Origin: G965218495 sp965218495
Lineage (GTDB): Bacteria; Bacteroidota; Rhodothermia; Rhodothermales; Bin80
Assembly: GCA_965218495.1 (NCBI GenBank)
Contig: OZ244626.1
Span: 1,054,001-1,118,000, forward strand
DNA length: 64,000 bases
Direction of reading: 5' to 3'
Below the pieces are notes generated by a model. The model was not told the origin of the DNA. It saw only the letters and a list, made by a program, of their open reading frames with translations, and searched no databases. The position numbers were made by a program, and so were the translations under genes. The first letter of the stretch is position 1. The number at the start of each line of letters is the position of its first letter. This document shows, one piece after another, positions 53,553-62,061 of this stretch.

Positions 53553-54620
53553 TCACTCCTCCACCTTGTCATGCGGCGCTGCAAATGGACTGAAGCGCCA
53601 GAGCTCAAGCATTCGATTGCCAACCTCGCCCGACGGAAGTGGCTCAAAGTCTCCCAGCACGTACATAAATCCATGCTTGGCCAGTTTGATACGCAGATCT
53701 GTCACGGTACTTACACTGGTTTGAGTCTCCGTATTGACTATGTTAAGTGGGGTCCGGTATCGTGAGGTCTCAAACGTCACCAACCGGTGAATATCGTCAA
53801 GTTCAAAGAGACCGCTCGTATAGGTTGCCTCACGTGACAGTTCCATCAAGTCGTCCATGCGGGGGCCCATGTCATCGATCTTTTTCATATCCCGCTGGGG
53901 AGGACGATAAAACGTCGGCCGATGAATCACCGGGGCATTACCAGGAAAAAGGGGCTCACCATCACTGCTCTCTGGATAGCGATAAAAGACGCCGTGATCA
54001 AAGCAGGCTATCTGACGTCCTATCCGGCCCCGTTTCACACTCGTTACTCCTGGAAACTTGGGTTTCCTGAGATCATAGTCCCGAACAACGCCCGATTCAA
54101 TAGAATAGGCATATATCTTGGGGGTCGGAAGATTGAGTACCAGAAAGTAGGCAGAGCCCCGCCACTCGCAGAATGAGGGACGATTGGCAGTTATCTCTAG
54201 CAGTCGTTTCTCGCAAGATCCGTCTGCATTGAAGGCATAGACCCCGCTTGATGTAGTGGCTATCATTCTGCCTCTCGTAAGAAACCGGGCACTGAGCAGG
54301 TGCCCTCTGTCTTCCGGATTGCACTGGTAGGCTGTGAATGTGTGGACGTGATTGCCAGAAGACGAAAAGACATGGAATGCCTTCGATACGTCGTCCGTTA
54401 TCAGGAATTCGCCCTGGGCAGATACATCTACAAAACGCATGCTGCCAATGAGCACCGAAGCATCAAACCGCACGGTGTCTGCGGGCCTGAAGAGGTCTTC
54501 GGAATCCATGGAGTCCGAATCCACCACAGTGTAGGACGGCCCACGTGGCTGGCATGCCACAGCGCATGCCAGCCATAGGACGCAAGCAACCAGAGCAAGC
54601 CGGGGCTGCCTACTCGTCAC
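53553..54620 (-). CDS. lipoprotein with six-bladed beta-propeller-like domain
   Basis: From GTG at 54620 the protein has 355 residues: a lipoprotein signal VTSRQPRLALVACVLWLACAVAC with a lipobox cysteine at about residue 24, then blade-like repeats (GSMRFVDVSAQGEFLITDDVSKAFHVFSSSGNHVHTF, ARFLTRGRMIATTSSGVYAFNADGSC, SAYFLVLNLPTPKIYAYS, DIHRLVTFETSRYRTPLNIVNTET). This resembles the 6-bladed propeller lipoproteins of Bacteroidota that often accompany small cysteine-rich NVEALA-type peptides. The GTG overlaps the last codons of a Cys-rich frame upstream, supporting this start over the much longer open frame to 55196. Outer-membrane or periplasmic; function unknown. Confidence 0.6.
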   Translation of the reverse strand: MTSRQPRLALVACVLWLACAVACQPRGPSYTVVDSDSMDSEDLFRPADTVRFDASVLIGSMRFVDVSAQGEFLITDDVSKAFHVFSSSGNHVHTFTAYQCNPEDRGHLLSARFLTRGRMIATTSSGVYAFNADGSCEKRLLEITANRPSFCEWRGSAYFLVLNLPTPKIYAYSIESGVVRDYDLRKPKFPGVTSVKRGRIGRQIACFDHGVFYRYPESSDGEPLFPGNAPVIHRPTFYRPPQRDMKKIDDMGPRMDDLMELSREATYTSGLFELDDIHRLVTFETSRYRTPLNIVNTETQTSVSTVTDLRIKLAKHGFMYVLGDFEPLPSGEVGNRMLELWRFSPFAAPHDKVEE

Positions 54621-54863
54621 AGTACAGGCAGGTCCAGCCCACATTTGCCCCTGCGTTGCAGCACGCCTTGTCCCCATCACATTCGCCTGTGCACGAACTA
54701 GCGTACTGGTAGGTCTTGGTGCTATCCTATTCGACTTACTGTTGAATTCGAGAGTGGGCATGGAAGTGGCTTGTCCAAAATCCTCATGCGGTAGCAGCGC
54801 GGATGCGAAGACCAGCTCAGCACACCATGCACCTGCTACGATATAGCCGAGCCTCCCTTTCAG
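54610..54863 (-). pseudogene. small Cys-rich exported peptide, apparently frameshifted
   Basis: A hydrophobic leader-like segment (LKGRLGYIVAGAWCAELVFASALLP, 54863 downward) is followed, in the neighbouring frame, by a 38-residue Cys-rich tail (54726-54610) with SSCTGECDGDKACCNAG and GWTCLYCDE, seven cysteines in all. A stop separates the frames, so a single-base shift or error lies near 54727. The tail's TGTGACGAGTAG contains the GTG start of the next gene, a coupling that argues the tail was translated. It resembles NVEALA-type peptides by layout only. No good start codon is seen. Confidence 0.4.
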
Positions 54864-55062
54864 TGCGAGTATAACGATAATTGGCGAGACATCAACGAGA
54901 GTGCAGGGCGCAATGCACGAGGTTGTACTTAACGAACGTAGCCACGATGAAGGCAATGACCCGCGCTGCCGGTGGCACTGCGAGGCCGCCAGGTCGCGAC
55001 AATCGCCGCAAGTCGGGTAAATACCCGATCGGGCGTGATTTGCAGCGATTCTGACGGGCACG

Positions 55063-55110
55063 GCGCCCTTAAACCGTGCCATTTCGTGCCCGTGAGGGCG
55101 GTTTAAGGCG
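55063..55110. repeat. imperfect inverted repeat
   Basis: CGCCCTTAAACCG and CGGTTTAAGGCG are complementary apart from one extra C, with a 22-base spacer that itself contains partial GGCAC/GTGCC pairing. It lies between the propeller gene's upstream region and integrase remnant 2. It could be a terminator-like or recombination-related structure; no role is shown. Confidence 0.4.
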
Positions 55111-55273
55111 ATTCTCTGCGCTTTAGTTGAAAACAGGTAAAACACACACCCGTACCCGTACGCAGAAGGCGCACAGGGCCGATAGCGGCCGTCCAAAAGC
55201 CCCTGTCACTGGTGGCGTCTCTCGCTCGGACAATATGCGGCCGGCTTCGCTGCGATTTCCACCCGGCAGGCGT

Positions 55274-55643
55274 CTACGCGAGGTACTTCGCGACGGCGCC
55301 CCGGCCGGCCAGCTGGTTGCGCGCATACAGCGCCGGCATGGTGGCCGACTGCCAGCGTCCGGCGACCTGGAGCTCGGTGAGGCCGGCGAAGCGCCCTTCG
55401 GTGCCGGCGGCCAAGGCGGCCGCCTTGACCCTGTTGGCGATGGTGCGCGCGGACATGGCAAATATCCGGTCCCCGGGCAGCGCGTCCGCAGGCTTGATAT
55501 GCTGCAGGCAGGTGGTGGTGGCGGGGGTGAGGCAGGCAACGTGGCCGCGCGCTTCCTGGTCGGTTTTGGAGCGCGCGATGTGCAGCCGTGCGGAGCCATC
55601 GGATTCCGTGGACAGGTCCTGCCACTTAAGGGCCGCGGCTTCG
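55274..55643 (-). pseudogene. tyrosine recombinase remnant 2 (C-terminal part with internal deletion)
   Basis: Encodes EAAALKWQDLSTESDGSARLHIARSKTDQEARGHVACL...IFAMSARTIANRVKAAALAAGTEGRFAG followed directly by LTELQVAGRWQSATMPALYARNQLAGRGAVAKYLA. The catalytic Tyr (ALYARNQ) is there, but the segment expected to hold the H-x-x-R box between GRFAG and LTELQVAGRW is missing, so the enzyme cannot be active. Homology to remnant 1 begins abruptly at 55643. Confidence 0.7.
55481..55643. repeat. 163-bp direct repeat, copy 2
   Basis: Partner of 52548-52710, same orientation, no gaps. Recombination between the two would delete about 2.9 kb including the propeller lipoprotein gene. Confidence 0.8.
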
Positions 55644-56002
55644 AGCGACTGATGAAGAGGTACCTGCACCGGGATCTACTCTGCAAGTAGCACATTGCCG
55701 GAGTTAGCCACTTCGCCGGTAGGTATATTCTGCCCAGTAAGGGTAACTGACAGACATGGACCACCCGTACCTACATTCCTTCAGACGCTTTTTACAGAAG
55801 CCGCCACCCGCGTTACGGCGACACTCTCACACGCTATGGCTCCCAACACCGTACGCACGCACCGGGGCCTCTGGCGAAGCTTCCAGTCGTGGCCATGTAA
55901 CTAAGCGTCAACATGGAATGCATCCAGCCTTCCCAGCGGTGTGTACGCTTACCGGCTTCAGGCAGGCGCTTTCGCCGAGAGAAAACTCATGACTCTGCTA
56001 AA

Positions 56003-56737
56003 ATGAGGAGGTCCTCAGGTTGTTATCTACGCCATCCTGACTTTAAGCTGACAGCCATTCAGCATCTAATTACTATGCTGGCACTAAGCTTCAGCATGGT
56101 ACTGGTGACTGCCGCAGCAGCGCAACCGTCCCCACTGGTCGTTTCTGCAAAGAGTGGGGTTGCCGGGCTCGTTCCGCGCGGGAGCTTCAATTTCCCGATG
56201 CTACCCCGGTATGCGTTATACGCGGAAGTGCAACTCGAAAGGAGGCTGGTGACCGTTCTTAACGACGTTAAGAATCTCAACGGACACATTGCTATAAGTG
56301 GTGCATTCTATGGAGGATACTGGAACGACGGCGTCGGCAAAGATAGCCGTGTATTCTGCACTGACTGCTTTCGAATTATACACTCTTACCGCAGCTACAT
56401 AGCCGGTATGCGAGTCTATGCGAATCCGTCCCCCTTTCCCCTAAGGTTCGTAAATCCCTTTATGGGGCTGTCATATCATTTTGTCCATGCTAACTATGTG
56501 GGCAGCTACGGGCATTGGCGCAGCTTTATCCCCGTAGATCCGGCCCGCTTTTCGCGTAATGATTTCCGCTATGATTTTGGTGCCTTTGACGCAGGGCTAC
56601 GCCTGATCATTCCAGTTACTGATCGCCTGGTCGTTGTCGGTGAAGCCCAAAGATACTTGGGATATTTCCATCGACCCAAAACCAGACGGGTCGCAGGGAG
56701 GAAATCGGTGACACTGGGATTCTCTTTTTCTTTCTGA
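56003..56737 (+). CDS. exported protein, probably outer-membrane beta-barrel
   Basis: From the ATG at 56003 the protein has 244 residues, with a basic start (MRRSSGCYLRHPDFK) and a hydrophobic signal ending VLVTAAAAQ. An ATG at 56075 would leave a signal without charge. The mature part alternates short aromatic strands: YALYAEVQLERRLVTVL, GHIAISGAFYGGYWND, SYIAGMRVYANPSPFPLRFVNPFMGLSYHFVHANY, FDAGLRLIIPVTDRLVVVGEAQRY, ending KSVTLGFSFSF, with a terminal Phe as in outer-membrane barrels. A CTDC pair is in one loop. It stands alone among decayed sequences; the 310 bp before it hold nothing recognisable. Function unknown. Confidence 0.55.
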   Translation: MRRSSGCYLRHPDFKLTAIQHLITMLALSFSMVLVTAAAAQPSPLVVSAKSGVAGLVPRGSFNFPMLPRYALYAEVQLERRLVTVLNDVKNLNGHIAISGAFYGGYWNDGVGKDSRVFCTDCFRIIHSYRSYIAGMRVYANPSPFPLRFVNPFMGLSYHFVHANYVGSYGHWRSFIPVDPARFSRNDFRYDFGAFDAGLRLIIPVTDRLVVVGEAQRYLGYFHRPKTRRVAGRKSVTLGFSFSF

Positions 56738-56850
56738 TTCGTGAACAAGCTCGTAGATCGCTGAAGGGGCAGCCGTCAACTCTACCCCGGAGCACTTCCT
56801 GCACTTGTAGCACAACACTGAATCGAAGTGTGCAGGCACGGGCTCCGTAC

Positions 56851-56994
56851 GCTCCGGTGCTACCAGCACGGTGTTGCGGCTACGCCGTAATTCCGGGGGC
56901 AGTGCTGGACTAGTCTTCGGGGTTGGGGTAGACACGCGCAGTATTTCGCGCCCGCAGCCAGCAACTTTGGGCCCAAGGGTTACGTTGATAATTT
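56851..56994. repeat. 144-bp direct repeat, copy B
   Basis: Partner of 53293-53436 in the same orientation, about 3.6 kb away. The minus-strand frame through it starts MSTPTPKTSPALPPELRRSR, which may be the true N-terminus of the recombinase family whose remnants lie upstream. Confidence 0.65.
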
Positions 56995-58007
56995 TTGGCG
57001 GTCGCCTACGAATACAGCAGCGGGAATAGATGCCGCGGAAGGGCCGCCAGGAGGGTGCGACTTTAAACGATGTGAATAGAACCTCTGCTGCGCGGATAGC
57101 GGTAAAGGAGGGGTAAGGAGGAGAGCGCGAGGCTCGTTAGCAGGTCAGCGTCAGATAGCACACTGTCCAGCGGTGGCACTACTTTGACCAAAAGGGCAGG
57201 CTTGTTCTCTCTACCTTCCGCCTGAGAGACGGGGCACTGGGGACCCTATCAGCGTGCTGGGGGTGTCCTTCACTGGAACGCCTACCGTAGCAGGCTTGCT
57301 GCAGTAGCTGCTACCACCGGTTACCACAATTGCCAGTTCCGCGTGGTATTGGCGGATTGCATAGCGGGCAGGGCAGCCTGCCCGGGCTTACTTCACAGGT
57401 CTTTCCTTCTACCGTATACTACCCACCGTCAGGCAGAGCAACAACTTGCGCCGTTCTGCCGAGCGTTCGATCTTCGTCGGACTTGAGGTCCATAGGCACG
57501 CCATTTCGGCCAGCGTCTACGACCGCGCCACTCGAGCCTGCAGGCACCACATAGATACCTTCCGTTACTCTTGGATGATCTGGCTATCGCCATTCTGATG
57601 GTGGCTTTGGTGGAGATACATGGATTGTAAAACCGATCCGCCTCCAAAGTCTACCATCGCCTCGCACGGCTAGCGCCGATTGGGGCCCGGGGCCGCTAAG
57701 CTTCCTCTGGTCCCGAAGAGGAACGGATTGTGTCCGCCGCAAGTGGTTTTCAGAACACAGCGGCCAGCCAATTAGATTGTAATGGCGCCATTGGAATGGA
57801 ACAGCGGCAGCTAGAGCACAGCAAGAAGAGGTCGCTATATGCAATATTGCTCGACCGGTTGAGGCAAGGCTGCCACCCGACTATTGAGATCTTTCAATGC
57901 AGATTCTTGCGCGGACCAGGTGAGTTTTTGACATGTTGGCTCTTTCCACGTGGAGGAGACGGCACGTTTCTTGCGTGAGGAGTCTTACAACACAACGGAA
58001 TCAAACA

Positions 58008-58329
58008 ATGAGAGAGGCCGCGCTCAAACGTGGAGTCGCTTTATCGAGTGGGCTGACCCTGGCACTTCTCTTGGTATGGGGCTGCAATATGCCCATGGAG
58101 CAGGTTGCTGCCGCCGCTGAATTTGAGCTCAGGACCCTAGTCGACAACAAGGTCTGGCAACATCGGATACATACACGAATACACTCGTGGCGGATTTGGA
58201 GAAAAGCATTGCGGAATGCTATGCTCCGGTGTCCGCGGGGCCTTCTTGACGCCCGACGAAACACCCGGTTTGTTCTTCGGGGTGGCATTGCTTGATTTTG
58301 AGTCAAGGTCGAGAGTCGAACACGTGTAA
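58008..58329 (+). pseudogene. small lipoprotein gene with a frameshift
   Basis: ATG 58008 begins a clear lipoprotein signal (MREAALKRGVALSSGLTLALLLVWGC, lipobox VWGC) and continues NMPMEQVAAAAEFELRTLV. At about 58140 the reading that looks protein-like moves to the +1 frame: SGNIGYIHEYTRGGFGEKHCGMLCSGVRGAFLTPDETPGLFFGVALLDF, stopping at 58329, while the original frame turns into basic, low-quality sequence. The two cysteines in HCGMLCSG are notable. No family recognised. Confidence 0.35.
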
Positions 58330-59250
58330 GCAGTGGCGGACTGCAAAGCAGGCGGTGTTGGAGGCTTTGTGAACTGTTTGCAGAATCTGCTCAAAATTGA
58401 GAGGGTGCCTGGGTGGAAGTTACAGAGGACAACTCGATCATGAACAGTGCCGTGAAGCAAATGGGAGCTGCAGGCTGCGGCATGCCCGTGGATAAGACCG
58501 CTACGAACCACGACGAAGGACTGACAGTCCTGTCCAACGAGTTGAGAATGGCTGCGTTAGTAAGATTTCCGCCACGCGCAATCCAGCTGAAGCGCTACAA
58601 CGAGACTTGGTGAACGATGCGCTACGCGGCCACGAGGAAAGGTTGTCCCTAAAGACAAGGGGAACGCCTGTTCCGCCTTCGCCATGAGTCACATATCGTA
58701 GGCGTGACAAATCGTTCGTTCGGTACTATTGTATGAAATCTCCCAAAAAAGGCATCCATTTGTAGGGCAGGCTCGCGCCTGTGAATTGCCCGCACGCACG
58801 CAACTGGGCCTGCCTTCGCTGCGCTTGCTACACCAATTCCAACCCGCTTAAATTCGGGAGTCCTTGATCGGGTACTCCGACCTCGTTGGCGGCCCTATCC
58901 GCGAGGACCTCACACCGCCTTAAGGGCCGGCAATTGGGCGTTGCGTTACCTCGCCAGTCCAAACTGCCTTCACACGGGAGCGCCGGGCAATCCATGCCTT
59001 CGGGTGCATTGCTGCACAAAGTCCTTTTGCAGCCCACTCCCGCCATCACTTACGTACATTTCGTGCAGGATTGCGGGCGGCTGCGTAGATTCCCCGACAG
59101 CCGATCATCCTAAACGTGAATACAGCTGTTTGCATTCAGCCCAGAATCGGAGCCTAGCGGCACAAGATCGGCCTTTAGGAGTCTTATGAACACTGCCGCT
59201 AAACTTGGGGCGGAGGGCGTTACGCAAGGCAGCAGGCACCAATACCAGCC

Positions 59251-59565
59251 GTGAACGAAGAAAAACACCTCTGGACCAAAAAGGATATCGTGAAGGCGGT
59301 TGCCGCTGGCAGCGGCCTTGACAGAGCCGATACTGAGACGGTCATAAATGGCTTCCTGTTCATGATTAGCGAGGCCCTGCAGAAGGGCAAGCAGGTCGAC
59401 CTATGGCGATTTGGCTCATTTCGGGTCCAGCATCGGGCGGCCCGCATGGGACGCAATCCTGCGACCAATACGGCGATGCAGATACCGGCGCGAAAGGCAC
59501 CGGTATTTCGGGCGTCGCGCGACCTGAAGGAAGCTGTGAACCGGGGGATGCAAGAGGAGTCATGA
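59251..59565 (+). CDS. HU/IHF-family DNA-binding protein
   Basis: Protein of 104 residues from GTG 59251. TKKDIVKAVAAGSGLDRADTETVINGFLFMISEALQKGKQVDLWRFGSFRVQHRAARMGRNPATNTAMQIPARKAPVFRASRDLKEAVN follows the HU/IHF fold, with the beta-arm R-x-x-R-N-P motif and the FGSF turn. The usual G-F-G is R-F-G here. It binds and bends DNA in the nucleoid. Its stop overlaps the start of the zinc-ribbon/TPR gene (ATGA), suggesting co-translation. Confidence 0.92.
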   Translation: MNEEKHLWTKKDIVKAVAAGSGLDRADTETVINGFLFMISEALQKGKQVDLWRFGSFRVQHRAARMGRNPATNTAMQIPARKAPVFRASRDLKEAVNRGMQEES

Positions 59566-60608
59566 GTGGTAGCACTCAGACGTGTGTAGAATGTGGCGCC
59601 AGGATTCCCCATGGAGCAGAACGATGCGCGCTTTGCGGATGGCGCGTTGCGGAAAAGGGGTTGCACGTGGAAGAGGTCGTGGAAGTGGAGGCGGAGCCCT
59701 TTGCCGGCGCGCCGGCACGCAGTCCAAGTGATAAGCCAGTGTTCTGTAATGCGTGCGGATGGAAAAACCCGCCTGACGCGCGGTTCTGTTCGCAGTGTGG
59801 TGCGCAACTGCAGGAGATGGTGCCCGAGCCGGCTGTCAGGAAGGCCACTCCGCCACCCCCACCCCTGGAGGCACGCAGGGCCAAGTCGCCCGCTCCGTCT
59901 GGCACGGTCAGCATTGTGGTAGGTGCCGCCGTAGCGTTGGTGGTCGCGCTCTTTCTCGTTACAGCCGTCAGCAAGAAAACGCATCCCAAAAGCGTAGAAG
60001 AATCACCCGCTACGACTACCGTGACTTCGGCACCAGTGTCTGGCATTCTCGCCGAGCAGATTGCCGTGCTCGACGGGCAGATACAAAGCGACACGGGCTT
60101 TGCACGCATCACGCGCCAGCGCGAAAAAGCCTACCTCCTCATGCAGTCAGATCGTCCTGACCTGGCAGCCATGGAGTATCAGGCCGTGGCACAAGCCACG
60201 GGTGTTGTGGAAGACTGGCGCATAGCGGGAGACCTTTTCTACGACTGGATGACCGGGGAAGAAGACGCGAGCCGTCGTGCACAGATTGCTGGGAATGCCG
60301 TGGCTGCCTACGAACAGGTCGTGGCGCTAGAGCCAGACAACCTAGGCGTGCGCACAGATCTTGCGACCGCGTATCTCAACACCGGCAGTCCCATGAAGGG
60401 CGTTACGGAAATCAAGCGGGTGCTGGAAGCAGACTCTACCCACCTGGATGCCAACTTCAACTACGGCCTGATGCTGTGGCGCATCGGGCGTAACGATCAA
60501 GCCGCTGCACAATTTGAAAAGGTCATGGATATGGCAGGGGACGCATCTGAGCACTACAACCGTGCAAGTGAGGCGCTGCGCACTATGCAGCAGGCGGACA
60601 CATTCTGA
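59562..60608 (+). CDS. membrane protein with two zinc ribbons and TPR-like repeats
   Basis: Protein of 348 residues. Two N-terminal zinc ribbons, CVECGARIPHGAERCALCGW (about 8-27) and CNACGWKNPPDARFCSQCGA (about 62-81), are followed by a proline-rich linker, one transmembrane helix (SIVVGAAVALVVALFLVTAV, about 115-135) and a C-terminal helical repeat region with TPR-like units (AYEQVVALEPDNLGVRTDLATAYLNTG, LDANFNYGLMLWRIGRNDQAAAQFEKV). Zinc ribbons would lie in the cytoplasm and repeats outside. It overlaps HU upstream and modA downstream. Probably a scaffold or sensor; no catalytic domain. Confidence 0.75.
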   Translation: MSGSTQTCVECGARIPHGAERCALCGWRVAEKGLHVEEVVEVEAEPFAGAPARSPSDKPVFCNACGWKNPPDARFCSQCGAQLQEMVPEPAVRKATPPPPPLEARRAKSPAPSGTVSIVVGAAVALVVALFLVTAVSKKTHPKSVEESPATTTVTSAPVSGILAEQIAVLDGQIQSDTGFARITRQREKAYLLMQSDRPDLAAMEYQAVAQATGVVEDWRIAGDLFYDWMTGEEDASRRAQIAGNAVAAYEQVVALEPDNLGVRTDLATAYLNTGSPMKGVTEIKRVLEADSTHLDANFNYGLMLWRIGRNDQAAAQFEKVMDMAGDASEHYNRASEALRTMQQADTF

Positions 60609-61360
60609 TGCGATGGGCTACTCTTGTCGCCTTGGCGATAGCGCTAGCCGGCTGCGGTGAGGATACTCATCGGCCAGACGAAGTCATCGTGTTTGCAGCA
60701 GCGTCTTTGACCGACGCGCTCGTGGACATTTCTGCGGCATTCGAGAAAGAGCACCCAAACCAGCGGCTCGTGCTAAACGTCGGGGCGACCTCGCTTATGG
60801 CGAGGCAGATAGAGCAGGGGGCACCAGCCGACGTATTCCTGTCGGCCAACGAGTCGTGGATGGACCTGTTGATTGCTCGCCGGCGGATTCAAGGCGTCAC
60901 ACACTCATTGGTCGGCAACCGCCTTGTCGTAGCCGGTGCACTTGATGCATCGCCCATTAACAACCCGGAGATGATCCAGCACTTCAGGTACGTTGCGCTG
61001 GCGGATCCCAGCCATGTGCCTGCCGGGATTTATGCGCAGGAAGCGCTTGAATGTGTAGGGATTTGGGAAGCAGTAAAGCCCAAAACGATTCCTATGCTAG
61101 ATGTTCGCACAGCGCTCCTTTCCGTAACGACGGGGGCTGCCGAGATTGCTATCGTGTACGCTTCTGACCTGCACGCAACCCGGCGAGCGCGCGTGCTGCT
61201 GGAATGGCCGCAGGCGTGCACTCCTGAAATCCGCTATTCAGCTGCACGCGTCCAAGGCGCTCCAAATCCGATTGGTGCAAGGGCCTTCTTGGCCTTTGTA
61301 GCAGACTCCGCGCGGATGCCGGTCTGGGAGCGCCACGGCTTTGTTGCACCCGACCCATAG
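60608..61360 (+). CDS. modA: molybdate-binding lipoprotein of an ABC transporter
   Basis: Periplasmic binding protein of 250 residues with a lipoprotein signal (MRWATLVALAIALAGCG). VIVFAAASLTDALVDISAAFEKEHP is the ModA signature, followed by NVGATSLMARQIEQGAPADVFLSANESWMDLL, RLVVAGAL and a ALADPSHVPAGIYAQEALECVGIWE segment that holds oxyanion ligands, and TTGAAEIAIVYASDL. Specificity for molybdate over tungstate is assumed. The ATG overlaps the preceding stop and modB follows by 5 bp. moaA at 39.0 kb shows that the organism makes molybdopterin. Confidence 0.92.
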   Translation: MRWATLVALAIALAGCGEDTHRPDEVIVFAAASLTDALVDISAAFEKEHPNQRLVLNVGATSLMARQIEQGAPADVFLSANESWMDLLIARRRIQGVTHSLVGNRLVVAGALDASPINNPEMIQHFRYVALADPSHVPAGIYAQEALECVGIWEAVKPKTIPMLDVRTALLSVTTGAAEIAIVYASDLHATRRARVLLEWPQACTPEIRYSAARVQGAPNPIGARAFLAFVADSARMPVWERHGFVAPDP

Positions 61361-61365
61361 CACCC

Positions 61366-62043
61366 ATGCTGTCGCCTGCAGAGTGGGAGGTTGTCGTGCT
61401 GTCAACACAGGTAGCACTCTCGGCGGTTGGCATCAGCCTTCTGCCGGGTATCGTGATTGCCTACTGGCTGGCGCGGAGCCAGTCGCCGGCGCGCTTTTTG
61501 GTAGAAAACCTGGTTCAGCTCCCGCTGATCCTGCCGCCTGTAGTCACCGGACTGCTCCTGCTTATCGTCTTTGGCCCTGAGGGTCCGGTTGGCGCGTGGA
61601 TACTGCGCACCTTTGGCATACGGATTGCCTTTACGAGTCTGGGTGCCGCTACAGCCGCAGGCCTATTGGCGTTTCCGCTACTTGTGCAGACGCTCCGGGT
61701 TACTTTTGCGCAGATCGACCCGGAATGGGAAGAGGCCGCGTTCGTGTACGGCGGCGGACGCTGGTCTGCCTTCCGGCATGTGACGGTACCGCTGGCAGCA
61801 CGGGGCATCGCCGCTGGCGTAGCGTTAGCTTTTGCGCGCGCTGTGGGTGAATTTGGCGCTACAATCGTGTTCGCGGGCAACTTGCCTGGCCGAACGCGTA
61901 CCATACCCCTGGCTATCTTTACCAGGATAAACCAGGTTGGCGGTGAAGCTGCTGCAATTCGACTCGTACTTGTTGCGGTGACGCTGTCCGTGCTTAGCCT
62001 GGTCGTCCATGCGGCGCTGACCCGGCGCCTGCACCGAATGTAA
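61366..62043 (+). CDS. modB: molybdate ABC transporter permease
   Basis: Inner-membrane permease of 225 residues with five to six helices. LPLILPPVVTGLLLLIVFG is conserved in ModB, and the coupling-helix EAA loop reads EEAAFVYGGGRWSAFRHVTVPLAARGIAAGVALAFARAVGEFGATIVFAGNLPGRTRTIPLAIF. It follows modA directly. The ATPase ModC is not next in line; the following gene is a TPM-domain protein, so the ATPase must be elsewhere or shared. Confidence 0.93.
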   Translation: MLSPAEWEVVVLSTQVALSAVGISLLPGIVIAYWLARSQSPARFLVENLVQLPLILPPVVTGLLLLIVFGPEGPVGAWILRTFGIRIAFTSLGAATAAGLLAFPLLVQTLRVTFAQIDPEWEEAAFVYGGGRWSAFRHVTVPLAARGIAAGVALAFARAVGEFGATIVFAGNLPGRTRTIPLAIFTRINQVGGEAAAIRLVLVAVTLSVLSLVVHAALTRRLHRM

Positions 62044-62061
62044 CCATGCTACCGAGTTGAA

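Larger units (their letters stand above)
56738..59250. other. 2.5-kb degenerate region with gene fragments
   Basis: No intact gene is supported. It contains repeat copy B (56851-56994), a minus-strand open stretch near 57430-57580 reading VVPAGSSGAVVDAGRNGVPMDLKSD... that has no start and stops at ALPDGG, a frameshifted lipoprotein (58008-58329), and two similar starts, ATGAACAGTGCCGTGAA at 58440 and ATGAACACTGCCGCTAA at 59185, that lead into short unrelated frames. The picture is of repeated insertion and decay. Confidence 0.5.

Noticed and set aside
54621..55196. The long N-terminal extension (about 190 codons) of the propeller lipoprotein frame
   Set aside because: A lipoprotein signal begins at GTG 54620, and the extension contains a separate leader-like segment and no domain; it is read-through of an open frame, not one protein.
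57429..57590. Minus-strand open stretch reading VVPAGSSGAVVDAGRNGVPM...
   Set aside because: It looks protein-like but has a stop immediately upstream, no start and no recognised family; mentioned only as a possible fragment.
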